DNA from: Comamonadaceae bacterium
Lineage (GTDB): Bacteria; Pseudomonadota; Gammaproteobacteria; Burkholderiales; Burkholderiaceae_C
NCBI GenBank assembly: GCA_027488255.1
Contig: JAIYBZ010000037.1
Span: 124,001 to 188,000 of the forward strand
Reading direction: 5' to 3'
Length of the DNA: 64,000 nucleotides
Made by a program: the position numbers and the translations under genes. Numbering within the stretch: position 1 is the first letter of the stretch; each line of letters begins with the position of its first letter. Of this stretch, positions 46,094 through 56,136 are shown piece after piece. The notes beneath the pieces are model-generated. The model saw nothing but the letters and a program-made list of their open reading frames with translations, made no database searches and was not told the origin of the DNA.

Positions 46094-46930
46094 TCACCCT
46101 TTCACTGCGCCTGCGGTCATGCCGGTCATCACACGGCGCTGGGTTAAGAGGAAGAAAAAGATCACGGGCAAAGTGGTCAAGGCGGACAGGGCCATGATGC
46201 CTTGGAAGTTCACGCCCAGTTCGCCGTTGAGGTTCATCAGCGCCACGGGCAATGTGTAGGTGGCTGGCGACTTGGAGACCACCAGCACGGGCAACCATTG
46301 CGACCAATTCAGCAGAAAGGTGATGATCGAAGCCGTCGCTACCGCCGGGGCGGCCATGGGCATGACCACTTGAAACAGGATCTGCCGCTCGGTGGCCCCG
46401 TCCACGACTGCCGCCTCCAAAACCGAACGCGGCAATGTGCGGAAAAATTGCTCGAACAAAAAAAACTGGATCGGACCCACGGCCAAGAAAAGCACGATAC
46501 CTGCATAACTGCCCAGCAAGCCAATTTTGTACATCACCAAGTACACCGGGATCACCAGCAACATGTAGGGATACATGATCGTGGCCATAAACCCCATGCG
46601 CAGAGCCTTGAAGAGCCAAAAGTCAGGCCGGCGTACCAAGGCGTAGGCGCCCAGCGCGGTGATCAACACGCTGAGCATCGTGGAGGCCGTGGTGATCAAC
46701 ACCGAGTTGCTGGCATAGACCCAAAGCGGTGTCCCCCCAATTTGGGCCAAATCAGAAAAGACGGCGAGAGAAAAACTCTCGGGCCAAGGGTGCAACGGTG
46801 ATGCCAAGATGGCCTTGCTGGTGCGGAATGCACTGACCACCATCCAGAAGAAGGGGTAGAGGCAAATCAGACTCACCAAGATGGCCGTGGCATAGGCCAA
46901 TACTTTGAGCAACAGCGACTCGCGGCGCAT
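46094..46930 (-). CDS. Carbohydrate ABC transporter permease, MalG-like
   Basis: Inner-membrane subunit of a CUT1 sugar importer (278 residues, six helices). It starts MRRESLLLKVLAYATAILVSLICLYPFFWMVVSAF, and the coupling-helix EAA loop is EAAVVDGATERQILFQVVMPMAAPA. The C-terminal half has the expected NWSQWLPVLVVS. The start is the ATG 2 bases after the preceding permease stop; an open frame further upstream is not used. Confidence 0.92.
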   Translation of the reverse strand: MRRESLLLKVLAYATAILVSLICLYPFFWMVVSAFRTSKAILASPLHPWPESFSLAVFSDLAQIGGTPLWVYASNSVLITTASTMLSVLITALGAYALVRRPDFWLFKALRMGFMATIMYPYMLLVIPVYLVMYKIGLLGSYAGIVLFLAVGPIQFFLFEQFFRTLPRSVLEAAVVDGATERQILFQVVMPMAAPAVATASIITFLLNWSQWLPVLVVSKSPATYTLPVALMNLNGELGVNFQGIMALSALTTLPVIFFFLLTQRRVMTGMTAGAVKG

Positions 46931-46932
46931 CG

Positions 46933-47832
46933 TCACCGCCCCCCCTGAGATTGCAGTCGCATGGCTACCCAAGCCAACAGCAGAACCAGCGCAAAAAGCA
47001 CTGTCGCCATGGCCGTCGCCTCGCCGTAGCGACCTTGGTCGAAAAGTTGATACGCGTAGTAGCTGATGAAATTTGTACTCTCGTTGGGGCCGCCCTTGGT
47101 CATCACCGCCACCACTGTGAAGGTCTTGAGGTATTGGATCAATGCATACACCGTGTTGACCAAAAGTGCGGGACGCAGTTGGGGCAACAGCACATGCCAA
47201 AAATGCTGCCATGCGTTCGCGCCGTCAATTTGAGCGGCTTCGCTTTGCCCTTTGTCACACAGCGCCAAGTTGGCCAAAAAAATAATCACATAGAAGCCAA
47301 CGTGGTGCCACAACTCGGCAATCAGCACAGCACTCAACACGGTCGAGACCGAAGCGATGCCTCCAAACACGGGCAATCCCAGTGCCTCAAGGGCGGTGTT
47401 GATGGCGCCAAAGCTTTGGTCAAACAGCCAGCGCCAGACCACATAGCCGGCAATATCGGGCGCCACCACAGGCATGAAGATGGCCACCTTAAAAAACAAC
47501 TTGCCGCGGCCCAGCCATTGGGAATGCAGCAGCATCGCGTAAAGCAAAGCGCAGGCAATGGTGCTTACCACCGCAAGCCCGGTGTAAAGCAGCGTTCGGC
47601 CCAAAGACTTCATGAACACCGGATCTGCCCACAAGGACAGGTAATTGGCCCAACCCACCCACTTGGCTTGGGCCTGCAAGGCACTGGAAGACTCGGTGAA
47701 AGAAGTCTGAATCGCCAGAGCGATGGGCCAGACACCAAAGACCATGGTCAACAAGGCAAAGGGCGCGATGAACCACCAGAACACCCCGATCGGGAGAGAC
47801 TCTTTGCGGTAGAACCGACCGTCCATCAGCAT
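46933..47832 (-). CDS. Carbohydrate ABC transporter permease, MalF/UgpA-like
   Basis: Companion CUT1 permease (299 residues, six helices), with FIAPFALLTMVFGVWPIALAIQTSF at the N-terminus and the EAA loop EAAQIDGANAWQHFWHVLLPQLRPALL. GGPNESTNFISYYAYQLF is the conserved stretch before the last helix. Two ATG codons are possible: 47832, with a GGGGGA stretch 3 bases ahead, or 47826, which overlaps the ATPase stop as TGATG. Confidence 0.91.
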   Translation of the reverse strand: MLMDGRFYRKESLPIGVFWWFIAPFALLTMVFGVWPIALAIQTSFTESSSALQAQAKWVGWANYLSLWADPVFMKSLGRTLLYTGLAVVSTIACALLYAMLLHSQWLGRGKLFFKVAIFMPVVAPDIAGYVVWRWLFDQSFGAINTALEALGLPVFGGIASVSTVLSAVLIAELWHHVGFYVIIFLANLALCDKGQSEAAQIDGANAWQHFWHVLLPQLRPALLVNTVYALIQYLKTFTVVAVMTKGGPNESTNFISYYAYQLFDQGRYGEATAMATVLFALVLLLAWVAMRLQSQGGR

Positions 47833-48902
47833 CGTTCCCCCGTCCCCACTTGAAAGGCTTGCAATTGCCGAGGGTCGATGGAGATTTCCAAATGGTCACC
47901 CAGCTTCACTTCCAAGTCGGCATCGGCACGGCAGATCAGCGCTTGTTCTCCGATGGTGAGCGTCACCAGGGTCTCGGAGCCCAATGGCTCAAGCATTTGA
48001 ACCTGACCATGGCCTCGCAACGAATGACCAGCGACCGATCCCAGCTTGACATGCTCTGGCCGTATGCCTAGCACCAGTGGTGTGCCCTCGGGCCAGTCGG
48101 GCAGGCTTTCGGCTGGGCGTGCCCACACCGCTCCGTTGCCCCAGTTGATCGCGCTTGGCTCAAGGCTGGCCTGAAGCCGATTCATGGGGGGTGAGCCCAT
48201 GAAACCCGCGACAAACAGGTTGTGGGGCTCGCGATAAATCCGTGTGGGCGTGTCGTATTGCTGAAGCCGACCAGCGTGAAGCACCGCAATGCGATCGGCC
48301 AAGGTCATGGCCTCCACTTGATCGTGCGTGACATAAATGATGGTCGCGCCCAAGCGCTGGTGCAGTCGCTTGATCTCGGCCCGCATCTCCGTGCGAAGTT
48401 GTGCATCGAGGTTGGACAGCGGCTCATCAAATAAAAATACCTTGGGTTGTCGCACGATGGCTCGGCCAATGGCCACCCGCTGGCGCTGGCCCCCGGACAA
48501 TCCGGCCGGCTTGCGCTCCAGCAAATGCTCGATCTGAAGCAGCTGCGCTGCCTCGCCAACTCGTTTTTTTATTTCGTGCTGCGGAGTGCCTCGCAGCTTT
48601 AGACCAAAGGCCATGTTGTCCCACACCGACTTGTGGGGGTACAAGGCATAGTCTTGAAACACCATGGCGATGTCGCGCTCGCGGGCGGGCTTGTCGTTCA
48701 CGCGCTGGCCATCTATCCGAACCTCTCCGTCGGTGATGCCTTCGAGGCCAGCAATCATCCTCAGCAAAGTGGACTTGCCACATCCCGAGGGTCCAACAAA
48801 AACCGCCAACTCGCCATCCGGGATGTTCAGCGACACCTCTTGGACTGCCAATTGCCGGCCGTCATAGGACTTGCTGACCGAATGGAGTTGAACATCTGCC
48901 AT
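47826..48902 (-). CDS. Sugar ABC transporter ATPase, UgpC/MsmK-like
   Basis: A 358-residue MalK-family ATPase. Walker A is GPSGCGKSTLLRM, the signature LSGGQRQRVAIGRAI, Walker B KVFLFDEPLSNLDA, and the switch His is in IYVTHDQVEAMTLAD. The C-terminal regulatory beta-domain (GIRPEHVKLG) is present. It energises the two permeases downstream. It lies 14 bp after the binding-protein gene. Confidence 0.94.
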   Translation of the reverse strand: MADVQLHSVSKSYDGRQLAVQEVSLNIPDGELAVFVGPSGCGKSTLLRMIAGLEGITDGEVRIDGQRVNDKPARERDIAMVFQDYALYPHKSVWDNMAFGLKLRGTPQHEIKKRVGEAAQLLQIEHLLERKPAGLSGGQRQRVAIGRAIVRQPKVFLFDEPLSNLDAQLRTEMRAEIKRLHQRLGATIIYVTHDQVEAMTLADRIAVLHAGRLQQYDTPTRIYREPHNLFVAGFMGSPPMNRLQASLEPSAINWGNGAVWARPAESLPDWPEGTPLVLGIRPEHVKLGSVAGHSLRGHGQVQMLEPLGSETLVTLTIGEQALICRADADLEVKLGDHLEISIDPRQLQAFQVGTGERC

Positions 48903-48916
48903 GGTGTAAAGCCTGC

Positions 48917-50206
48917 TTACTTGCGTGCGCTGGCCAATCGGCCGGCCAGTTCGCGCATTTCATTGGCTGTCTCAGTGATGAAGGCCTTCCAGTTGGCTGG
49001 TGGCTTTGCCAAAGCGCCCATCAACTTGCGATGGTAAGCGGCCTCAAGCTCAGGGTAGAAGGGGTGTACGGCTTCTGGGAAATCATAAGCAGCCAGGGTC
49101 CAGTTCGGCGCTGCGAACAGCTTTTGGCGTTCGGACAAGGCACTGATATCCAGATCTTTTCGCACACCTGAGCCCACGTTGTCCAGCGAAGCCTGTTGGG
49201 CTGGCTTGGTCAGCATGAACTTGGCAAACTCAATAGCGATGGCCCGGTTGGGCGAATTTTCGGGAACGGCCACACCGCGCATACCCCCAATCACCACCGA
49301 GTTCTTGCGCCCGTCAAAAGCCGGCCAAGGGCCCACCAAAAAGTCACCGCCCAAGACCGACGCTTGATCCCATTTCTTCACGTTCCAGTCGCCGACTCGG
49401 AACATGCCTGCCTTGCTGCCCTCGATCACTTGGTACATCTCAGGGAAAGAGTGGTTGATGGTGTCCGGTGGGGTGTAGCGGTACTCGGTGTAGGCCTTCA
49501 GCACTTCCTCAAGCACCTTGGCCCGTGCGGGCTCATCGATGACGATTTTTCCTTGAGGGTCAATGACCGTGTGACGCAGGCCCGAGCCAAACATGAACAG
49601 ATCGATCATGTGTACCAAGTCGCGGGGCTTGGCCGCTTGCAACCCCATACCGAAAGTATTGGCACGTCCATCACCATCGGGATCGTTGTCACGGAACTTG
49701 ACGGAGACGCGTTGCACATCGGCCCAAGTGGCTGGGAACTTTTCGCCGACCTTGTCGAGCCAGCTTTTACGCACACCAAAACCCATCTGGACTCGCTGGA
49801 TGGGCAAGATGATCATCTTGTTGGCATGGGTGGCGACGCGCAGGTCATCTTCGCTGAGAAAGGCTTTGTCCGTTACTGTGGCCAACACCGGGCGCATGTC
49901 GACCAGTTTGTTGGTCTGGTCGGCCACGCGGATCACTCGCTCATAGTTGTTGAAGATCAGATCCGGGGCCGTGTTGGTGTTGATGGCCGAAATGGACCGT
50001 CCGAACCATTGGTCAGTGGGGTAGTTGATGGAGCGAATGGTCACGCCAGGCCGTGTTTTGGCGAACTCCGTGCTCAGGGCCTGGAACCATTTGATGCCGT
50101 TTTCTCCAAGGTCGTGCCACACCACGAGTTCTTGCGCCTTGATGGGCCCGGCAAGGACCAATGAAGTGGTCAGAGCCACCGCTTGCAATACCGATTTCAG
50201 TTTCAT
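48917..50206 (-). CDS. Sugar ABC transporter substrate-binding protein (CUT1)
   Basis: A 429-residue periplasmic receptor with signal peptide MKLKSVLQAVALTTSLVLAGPIKA. The mature part shows family features: ELVVWHDLGENGIKWFQALSTEF, PTDQWFGRSISAIN, and PAQQASLDNVGSG near the end. The ATG at 50206 is chosen because AGGAG lies 6 bases ahead; the upstream ATG at 50212 is too close to that site. It is the first gene of the ABC operon, under the LacI operator at 50263. Confidence 0.92.
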   Translation of the reverse strand: MKLKSVLQAVALTTSLVLAGPIKAQELVVWHDLGENGIKWFQALSTEFAKTRPGVTIRSINYPTDQWFGRSISAINTNTAPDLIFNNYERVIRVADQTNKLVDMRPVLATVTDKAFLSEDDLRVATHANKMIILPIQRVQMGFGVRKSWLDKVGEKFPATWADVQRVSVKFRDNDPDGDGRANTFGMGLQAAKPRDLVHMIDLFMFGSGLRHTVIDPQGKIVIDEPARAKVLEEVLKAYTEYRYTPPDTINHSFPEMYQVIEGSKAGMFRVGDWNVKKWDQASVLGGDFLVGPWPAFDGRKNSVVIGGMRGVAVPENSPNRAIAIEFAKFMLTKPAQQASLDNVGSGVRKDLDISALSERQKLFAAPNWTLAAYDFPEAVHPFYPELEAAYHRKLMGALAKPPANWKAFITETANEMRELAGRLASARK

Positions 50207-50262
50207 GAGCATCTCCTGCTTGGGTTGGATTGGATTGACGTGACGGAAAAGGGATGAATTTG

Positions 50263-50276
50263 GGTAATCGTTTACC
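50263..50276. promoter_or_regulatory. LacI-family operator between divergent lacI-type and ABC genes
   Basis: GGTAATCGTTTACC is a near-perfect palindrome around a central CG, the classic LacI/GalR-family pattern (AANCGNTT core). It lies 57 bases upstream of the binding-protein start and 65 bases upstream of the regulator start in the 134-bp divergent gap, so the regulator probably controls both directions. Confidence 0.75.
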
Positions 50277-50340
50277 TTATTTCAACATTGTGTTCGTGGA
50301 TTGGCAATAATTGGAAACCCTGATCCGCCAACCCTGCCCC

Positions 50341-51366
50341 ATGCCCAGCACCCCCACGCCAATGAACCACAAAGAATCTCCTGCAAAGGGATCGGTGTCC
50401 ATTGCAGAAGTGGCCGCCCGTGCGGGGGTGTCAATTGCCACCGTCTCACGCGTCATCAATGGGATTTCCAGCAAGTTTTCTCCCGCAACACAAGACCGAG
50501 TGATGCAAGCTGTGGCCAGCTTGGGATATCGGCCAACGGTGGCGGGGCGTTCCCTGCGCAGCGGACAAAGCCGCTTGGTGGCCGTATTGGCCTCCAACCT
50601 GACCAACCCCTCCATGGCGGCCATTGCGGCAGCAGCGGAAGTGGCCTTGCGCAAGGCGGGTTATGTCATGGTGCTGTGCGACACCCATGACCAACCCGAA
50701 CTGCAAGACGAGTATTTGCTCGAGATGAGCTCCCACTATGCCCGGGGCTTGGTGCTGTTGGGCGCGGTGGAAAGCCCGGAGCTGTCGAGGTTGGCCAAGC
50801 GACCCGGTCGGCTTGTTTTTGTTAACCGACGCTCCCCCGTGCCGCTGTCTAAGTCGCGCTTTGTGGGCATCGACAATTTGTCCGCAGTTCAAACCGTGGC
50901 CAAGTGGATGACCGACCAGGGCCCGGGCAAACTGGCCTTGCTGCACGGCGATGTGCGTTCTTCTGCGACCCGAGCGCGCGTAGACGGATTTTTAGAAGCA
51001 TGTCTCGCGCTAAACCGACCCCTGGAGCGTTCCAGCATCCGCACCGTCCCAGGTCTGTCGCACCTTGAGATCGGCTTCGAAGGCATGCGCCATTTGATGG
51101 CGTTGAAAAAAGCACCCGTCGCCGTGTTCTGCACCAGTGACTTGATAGCCTATGGCGCTCACCGCTGCCTGAGGGAGCACTATCCGCAACTGTTGGACAA
51201 GGTGCGCTTGGTGGGCTTTGATCACAGCCCACTCAACTCTTGGGTGGCGCCTTGGCTCAAGGGGATCCGGGTGCCTTATGGCGAGTACGGGGAAGCCATC
51301 GTGCGCGCGCTCGACGCCGAGGCGCCTCTGGAGATTTTGTTGCCTTATCAGTGGATGGATGCCTGA
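50341..51366 (+). CDS. LacI-family transcriptional regulator
   Basis: A 341-residue repressor. The helix-turn-helix with hinge is VSIAEVAARAGVSIATVSRVINGISSKFSPATQDRVMQAVASLGYRPTVAGRSLRSG, followed by the periplasmic-binding-like effector domain (LVAVLASNLTNPSMAAIAAAAE, CTSDLIAYGAHRCLRE, VGFDHSPLNSWVAPWL). It likely releases the operator at 50263 when the imported sugar or its breakdown product is present. The start could also be the Met at 50362, which is closer to the DNA-binding domain. Confidence 0.92.
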   Translation: MPSTPTPMNHKESPAKGSVSIAEVAARAGVSIATVSRVINGISSKFSPATQDRVMQAVASLGYRPTVAGRSLRSGQSRLVAVLASNLTNPSMAAIAAAAEVALRKAGYVMVLCDTHDQPELQDEYLLEMSSHYARGLVLLGAVESPELSRLAKRPGRLVFVNRRSPVPLSKSRFVGIDNLSAVQTVAKWMTDQGPGKLALLHGDVRSSATRARVDGFLEACLALNRPLERSSIRTVPGLSHLEIGFEGMRHLMALKKAPVAVFCTSDLIAYGAHRCLREHYPQLLDKVRLVGFDHSPLNSWVAPWLKGIRVPYGEYGEAIVRALDAEAPLEILLPYQWMDA

Positions 51367-51608
51367 ACATGGCAACAAATATGACCACGAGTTTGCGAGC
51401 CCCACTCTCATGTCGGAGTTATTTGATTGAACTGGGACTGTGCAAAATTTGACCAGAATGCACAGAAGTATTCTGGGCTTGCGCTCCGGGCTCCTTGTGA
51501 ATTCACATCGATATTTGCAGGAATCGTGCTTTGGCAACCACCCGCGGTGCGAGAAACTTGGACCTATGCGGTGATGGAAGAAGTCAAAAACACCACCGCT
51601 TTGCTCCT

Positions 51609-52025
51609 ATGAACATGCCCATGAAGCCCGCTCGCTTGGTGGTGGTTTTTGACGCGCAGTGCCTGCTGTGCAGTGCGTGGGTGCGGTTTTTGTTACGCCA
51701 CGATACGCAAGCCATTTTCAGTTTTGCATCCATCCAAGGCCGCACCGGACAGGCGCTGCTGCAGCAAGCGGGTTTGCCGTTGGAAGGCTTGCAAACCCTG
51801 TTGCTGGTGGACGGCCCACAGCATTGGCAAAACACTTCGGCGATCTTTCGAATTTTGCACGCGCTGGGCTGGCCATGGCGCACGGCTTGGGTGCTGTGGG
51901 GTGTGCCCTCGTTCTTGCGCGATGCCATTTATCGCACCTTGGCGCGGCACCGCTACAAGTTGTTTGGCCGCTCAGACGCATGCCTAGTGCCACCACCCGA
52001 AGCGGCATCGCGCTTTTTGGACTGA
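51609..52025 (+). CDS. DCC-family (DUF393) thiol-disulfide oxidoreductase-like protein
   Basis: A 138-residue protein with the family-naming motif DxxCxxC: VVVFDAQCLLCSAWVRFLL near the N-terminus. ASIQGRTGQALLQQAGLP and SDACLVPPPE follow as in other DUF393 members. Oxidoreductase function is only predicted. The 242 bp between the lacI-type gene and this start contain nothing I can name and are somewhat AT-richer than the surroundings. It is convergent with gap (16 bp between stops). Confidence 0.85.
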   Translation: MNMPMKPARLVVVFDAQCLLCSAWVRFLLRHDTQAIFSFASIQGRTGQALLQQAGLPLEGLQTLLLVDGPQHWQNTSAIFRILHALGWPWRTAWVLWGVPSFLRDAIYRTLARHRYKLFGRSDACLVPPPEAASRFLD

Positions 52026-52041
52026 ATGGCCCGTGCCGGGC

Positions 52042-53133
<1,092 letters not shown>

Positions 53134-53339
53134 ATGGTTTGCACGGTGCCCGAGTTTGTTCTGGTTTTGTAACTGGGACGATGCACAGCGCAGCTGTTCA
53201 AAGCGTCCACTCAACGCTGTTGTGAAGTCTTGGAGATCGCACAAAATGAGGGAGGTCGACTTGCCGCTCAGAGGCAAAAAGGCGCCATCGGTCACTTTTG
53301 AATAGTTTATATTTCACTTTTTCAATTCGGGAGACAAAC

Positions 53340-54944
53340 ATGGGCCGTTTGGAGTTTGACTACGTGGTCATTGGCGGCGGTTCTGCCGGCTGTGTTTTGG
53401 CCGGTCGCTTGAGCGAAGACCCGACGGTGCAAGTGGCGCTGTTGGAGGCCGGTCCCCCCGATACCAGCGCCATGATCCATTGCCCTGCCGGTATTGCCTT
53501 GATGGCGCGCACCGAATGGGTCACCGAGGGCATGACCACGGTGCCGCAAAGTGGCCTGCTGGGCCGCACAGGCTTTCAGCCCCGAGGGCGCACGCTGGGC
53601 GGCTCCAGCTCCGTCAATGCGATGGCCTACATCCGGGGTCAGCAGGGCGATTACGACACCTGGTCGGACATGGGCTGTCCGGGTTGGTCGTGGGCCGATG
53701 TCTTGCCCTATTTTTTGAAGTCAGAGCACAACGAGCGCATCGCCAATGAATGGCATGGCCAAGAGGGCCCCTTGAATGTGGCCGATTTGCAAAGCCCCAA
53801 TGTTTTTTCTCATCGCTTTGTTGAGGCCGCGATTCAGTCGGGTCTGCCCCGCAACGCGGACTTCAATGGGCCCACGCAAGAGGGTGCCGGCTTGTACCAA
53901 GTCACGCAACGCGCCGGCGAGCGTTTCAGTGCGGCCAAAGCCTACCTGACCCCCCACCTGGGCCGTGCCAATTTGCATGTGATGACCCATGTGACGGTGG
54001 ACCGCATTGGGCTGGTGGATGGCGTGGCGCGAGAGGTGCATTTTTTGCAGGAGGGTCAGGCCAAAACCATGACCGCTCGCCGAGAAATCATCGTGAGTGC
54101 CGGCGCCTTTCAATCGCCCGCCATCTTGATGCGCTCCGGCATTGGACCGGCCGCCCATTTGCGCCGTTTGGGCATTGACTTGCAGCACCATTTGCCCGGC
54201 GTGGGAGAGAACCTGCACGACCATCCCGATGTGGTGTTGGTGGCCGATGCGCCGGGTCAAAGCGATTTGATTGGCTTGTCGCCCCGTGGGATTTGGCACA
54301 CCTTGAAAGCCATGTGGGAATGGCGCCAACACCGTCGGGGCCGCCTGACCACCAATTTTGCAGAGGGTGGCGCTTTTTACAAAAGCAGTGCCGAGGTGGC
54401 CGAGCCCGATATTCAGCTCCATTTTGTGGTCGCCAAGTTGGTCGACCATGGCCGCCAAATGACGCTGGGGCATGGCTACTCACTGCATGTGTGTTTGTTG
54501 CAACCGCACAGCCGGGGCCGCTTGTTGTTGCGTGACCGCGATCCCCGAAGCGCCCCCCTGATTGACCCTCAGTTTTTGAGCGATCCGCGCGACATGGAGC
54601 GCTTGCGCAACGGCGTTCGCCAAGCCCAAAGCATCTTGGCTCAACCCGCTTTGGCGGCCTATGGGCGTGAGTGGCCGGCATCGGCCAATGCCCGCACCGA
54701 TGAACAACTGGCGCATTGGATTCGCCAACATGCCGACACGGTCTACCACCCCGTCGGCACGTGCCGTATGGGCCAAGACGACATGGCGGTGGTGGACGAG
54801 CAGCTGCGCGTTCGCGGGGTGCCCGGCTTGCGGGTGGTCGACGCTTCGGTGATGCCGCGCATTGTGAGCGGCAACACCAACGCACCGACCATCATGATTG
54901 GCGAGAAGGCGGCCGACCTGATTCGGCAAGCGGCCCGGGCCTAA
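53340..54944 (+). CDS. GMC-family oxidoreductase (choline/alcohol dehydrogenase-like)
   Basis: A 534-residue flavoprotein. The FAD motif is YVVIGGGSAGCVLAGRLSE at the N-terminus; the GMC signature 1 is GRTLGGSSSVNAMAYIRG, signature 2 GAFQSPAILMRSGIGP, the catalytic His is in YHPVGTCRMG, and the C-terminus has VVDASVMPRIVSGNTNAPTIMIGEKAADLI. It oxidises an alcohol; substrate unknown. Cytoplasmic (no signal peptide). GGGAGA lies ahead of the ATG. Lying between the two gap genes, it shares its 5' region with the operator pair at 53098 and its 3' end with a bidirectional terminator. Confidence 0.92.
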   Translation: MGRLEFDYVVIGGGSAGCVLAGRLSEDPTVQVALLEAGPPDTSAMIHCPAGIALMARTEWVTEGMTTVPQSGLLGRTGFQPRGRTLGGSSSVNAMAYIRGQQGDYDTWSDMGCPGWSWADVLPYFLKSEHNERIANEWHGQEGPLNVADLQSPNVFSHRFVEAAIQSGLPRNADFNGPTQEGAGLYQVTQRAGERFSAAKAYLTPHLGRANLHVMTHVTVDRIGLVDGVAREVHFLQEGQAKTMTARREIIVSAGAFQSPAILMRSGIGPAAHLRRLGIDLQHHLPGVGENLHDHPDVVLVADAPGQSDLIGLSPRGIWHTLKAMWEWRQHRRGRLTTNFAEGGAFYKSSAEVAEPDIQLHFVVAKLVDHGRQMTLGHGYSLHVCLLQPHSRGRLLLRDRDPRSAPLIDPQFLSDPRDMERLRNGVRQAQSILAQPALAAYGREWPASANARTDEQLAHWIRQHADTVYHPVGTCRMGQDDMAVVDEQLRVRGVPGLRVVDASVMPRIVSGNTNAPTIMIGEKAADLIRQAARA

Positions 54945-54967
54945 AAAAAAGCGCCCGAAGGCGCTTT
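54943..54967. terminator. Bidirectional terminator between GMC oxidoreductase and gap paralogue 2
   Basis: AAAGCGCC and GGCGCTTT form an 8-bp perfect stem with a 4-base loop (CGAA on plus, TTCG on minus). On the minus strand it is followed by a run of eight Ts, a strong terminator for the second gap gene; on the plus strand only TTTCAT follows, weaker for the oxidoreductase gene. Confidence 0.8.
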
Positions 54968-54991
54968 CATCACAGGCCCTGCCCGCGTGGT

Positions 54992-55999
54992 TTATTTTTT
55001 CTTGGCCACGACCCGAATCATCTCCAGGCACTGCTTGGCGTAGCCCCATTCGTTGTCGTACCAGGCCACAATTTTGACGAAATGCTTGTCCAGCGCAATG
55101 CCGGCGGTCGCGTCAAAAACGCTGGCGCAGGATTCGCCGCGGAAGTCGGTGGAGACCAGCTTTTCGTCGGTGTAGCCCAGCACGCCTTTCAAAGCGCCTT
55201 CGCTTTGCGCTTTCATTTCGGCGCAGATCTCGGCGTAACTGGCTTCGCCATTCAGCTCCACCGTCAGGTCCACCACCGAGACATCCGAGGTGGGCACGCG
55301 AAACGCCATGCCGGTGATCTTGCCTTTGATCTCTGGAATCACCACGCCCACCGCTTTGGCCGCGCCCGTGCTGCTGGGGATGATGTTTTCCAAAATGCCA
55401 CGGCCGCCGCGCCAGTCTTTGCGCGAAGAGCCATCAACCGTCATTTGGCTGGCGGTGGCGGCGTGCACGGTGGTCATCAGGCCGCGCTTGATGCCCCATT
55501 TGTCGTTCAGCACTTTGACCACAGGGGCCAGGCAATTGGTGGTGCAACTCGCGTTCGAGACAATCGCTTCGCCGGCGTATTTTTTGTGGTTCACGCCATA
55601 GACAAACATCGGAATGCTGTCTTTTGAAGGCGCAGAGATCACCACTTTTTTGGCGCCTGCGGCCAAGTGCATCTGGCTGGTGGGCTCGGTCAGGTAGTGG
55701 CCGGTGCACTCCAGCACGATGTCCACGCCCATCTGGCCCCAGCGCAGGTTGTGCGCGTCACGCTCGTGCGAGAGTTTGATCTTTTTGCCGTTCACGATGA
55801 GGGTGTCTTCGGTGAAGTCCACCGTGCCGTCAAAGCGGCCGTGCACGCTGTCGTACTTCAGCATGTAGGCCAAATAATCAGAGGGCTTGGGGTCGTTGAT
55901 GCCAACGATCTGAATGTCGTTGAACCCGTGTTTGAGTGCGGCACGGAGAGCCAAGCGGCCAATGCGCCCGAATCCATTGATGCCCAACTTGATGGTCAT
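54992..55999 (-). CDS. gap: Glyceraldehyde-3-phosphate dehydrogenase, paralogue 2
   Basis: A second full-length type I GAPDH (335 residues) with [20 protein letters not shown], Asp36 in GINDPKPS, catalytic Cys152 in [22 protein letters not shown] and a C-terminal VVAKKK. It follows tkt on the same strand, 137 bp downstream, a gap holding a hairpin and GTTAC/GTAAC half-sites 21-41 bases before the start. Pairing with transketolase suggests a Calvin-type, pentose or sugar-linked role, while the other copy may serve glycolysis or gluconeogenesis (inference). Confidence 0.96.
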   Translation of the reverse strand: MTIKLGINGFGRIGRLALRAALKHGFNDIQIVGINDPKPSDYLAYMLKYDSVHGRFDGTVDFTEDTLIVNGKKIKLSHERDAHNLRWGQMGVDIVLECTGHYLTEPTSQMHLAAGAKKVVISAPSKDSIPMFVYGVNHKKYAGEAIVSNASCTTNCLAPVVKVLNDKWGIKRGLMTTVHAATASQMTVDGSSRKDWRGGRGILENIIPSSTGAAKAVGVVIPEIKGKITGMAFRVPTSDVSVVDLTVELNGEASYAEICAEMKAQSEGALKGVLGYTDEKLVSTDFRGESCASVFDATAGIALDKHFVKIVAWYDNEWGYAKQCLEMIRVVAKKK

Positions 56000-56019
56000 G
56001 GTGAAAGCCTCAGGGAAAA

Positions 56020-56040
56020 GTTACTAAACCGTTACGTAAC
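56020..56040. promoter_or_regulatory. GTTAC/GTAAC half-sites upstream of gap paralogue 2
   Basis: GTTAC (56020-56024), and the perfect 10-bp palindrome GTTACGTAAC (56031-56040), with direct repeats 11 bp apart (one helical turn). These are the same half-sites as at 53098-53133 before the first gap gene but in a different arrangement. The position 21-41 bases before the start codon suits a repressor or activator at an internal gap promoter downstream of tkt. Confidence 0.5.
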
Positions 56041-56085
56041 CGGATTTGAAACCAGAACCCTTGCGCGAGCCTGATCGCAGAACCC

Positions 56086-56112
56086 GAATCTGCGCCCTGC
56101 AGGCGCAGATTC
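56086..56112 (-). other. Strong hairpin between tkt and gap paralogue 2
   Basis: GAATCTGCGCC (56086-56096) and GGCGCAGATTC (56102-56112) make a perfect 11-bp stem around a 5-base loop, 24 bases after the tkt stop. No T-run follows on the minus strand, so it is more likely an mRNA-stability or processing hairpin, or a Rho-dependent end, than an intrinsic terminator. Confidence 0.6.
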
Positions 56113-56136
56113 AGGCCATCCGGTCAGTGGGCCTTG

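Noticed and set aside
51367-51608. Possible gene remnant between the LacI-type gene and the DCC gene
   Set aside because: Slightly AT-richer, with short open frames only; nothing resembles a known protein or RNA, so I leave it unannotated.
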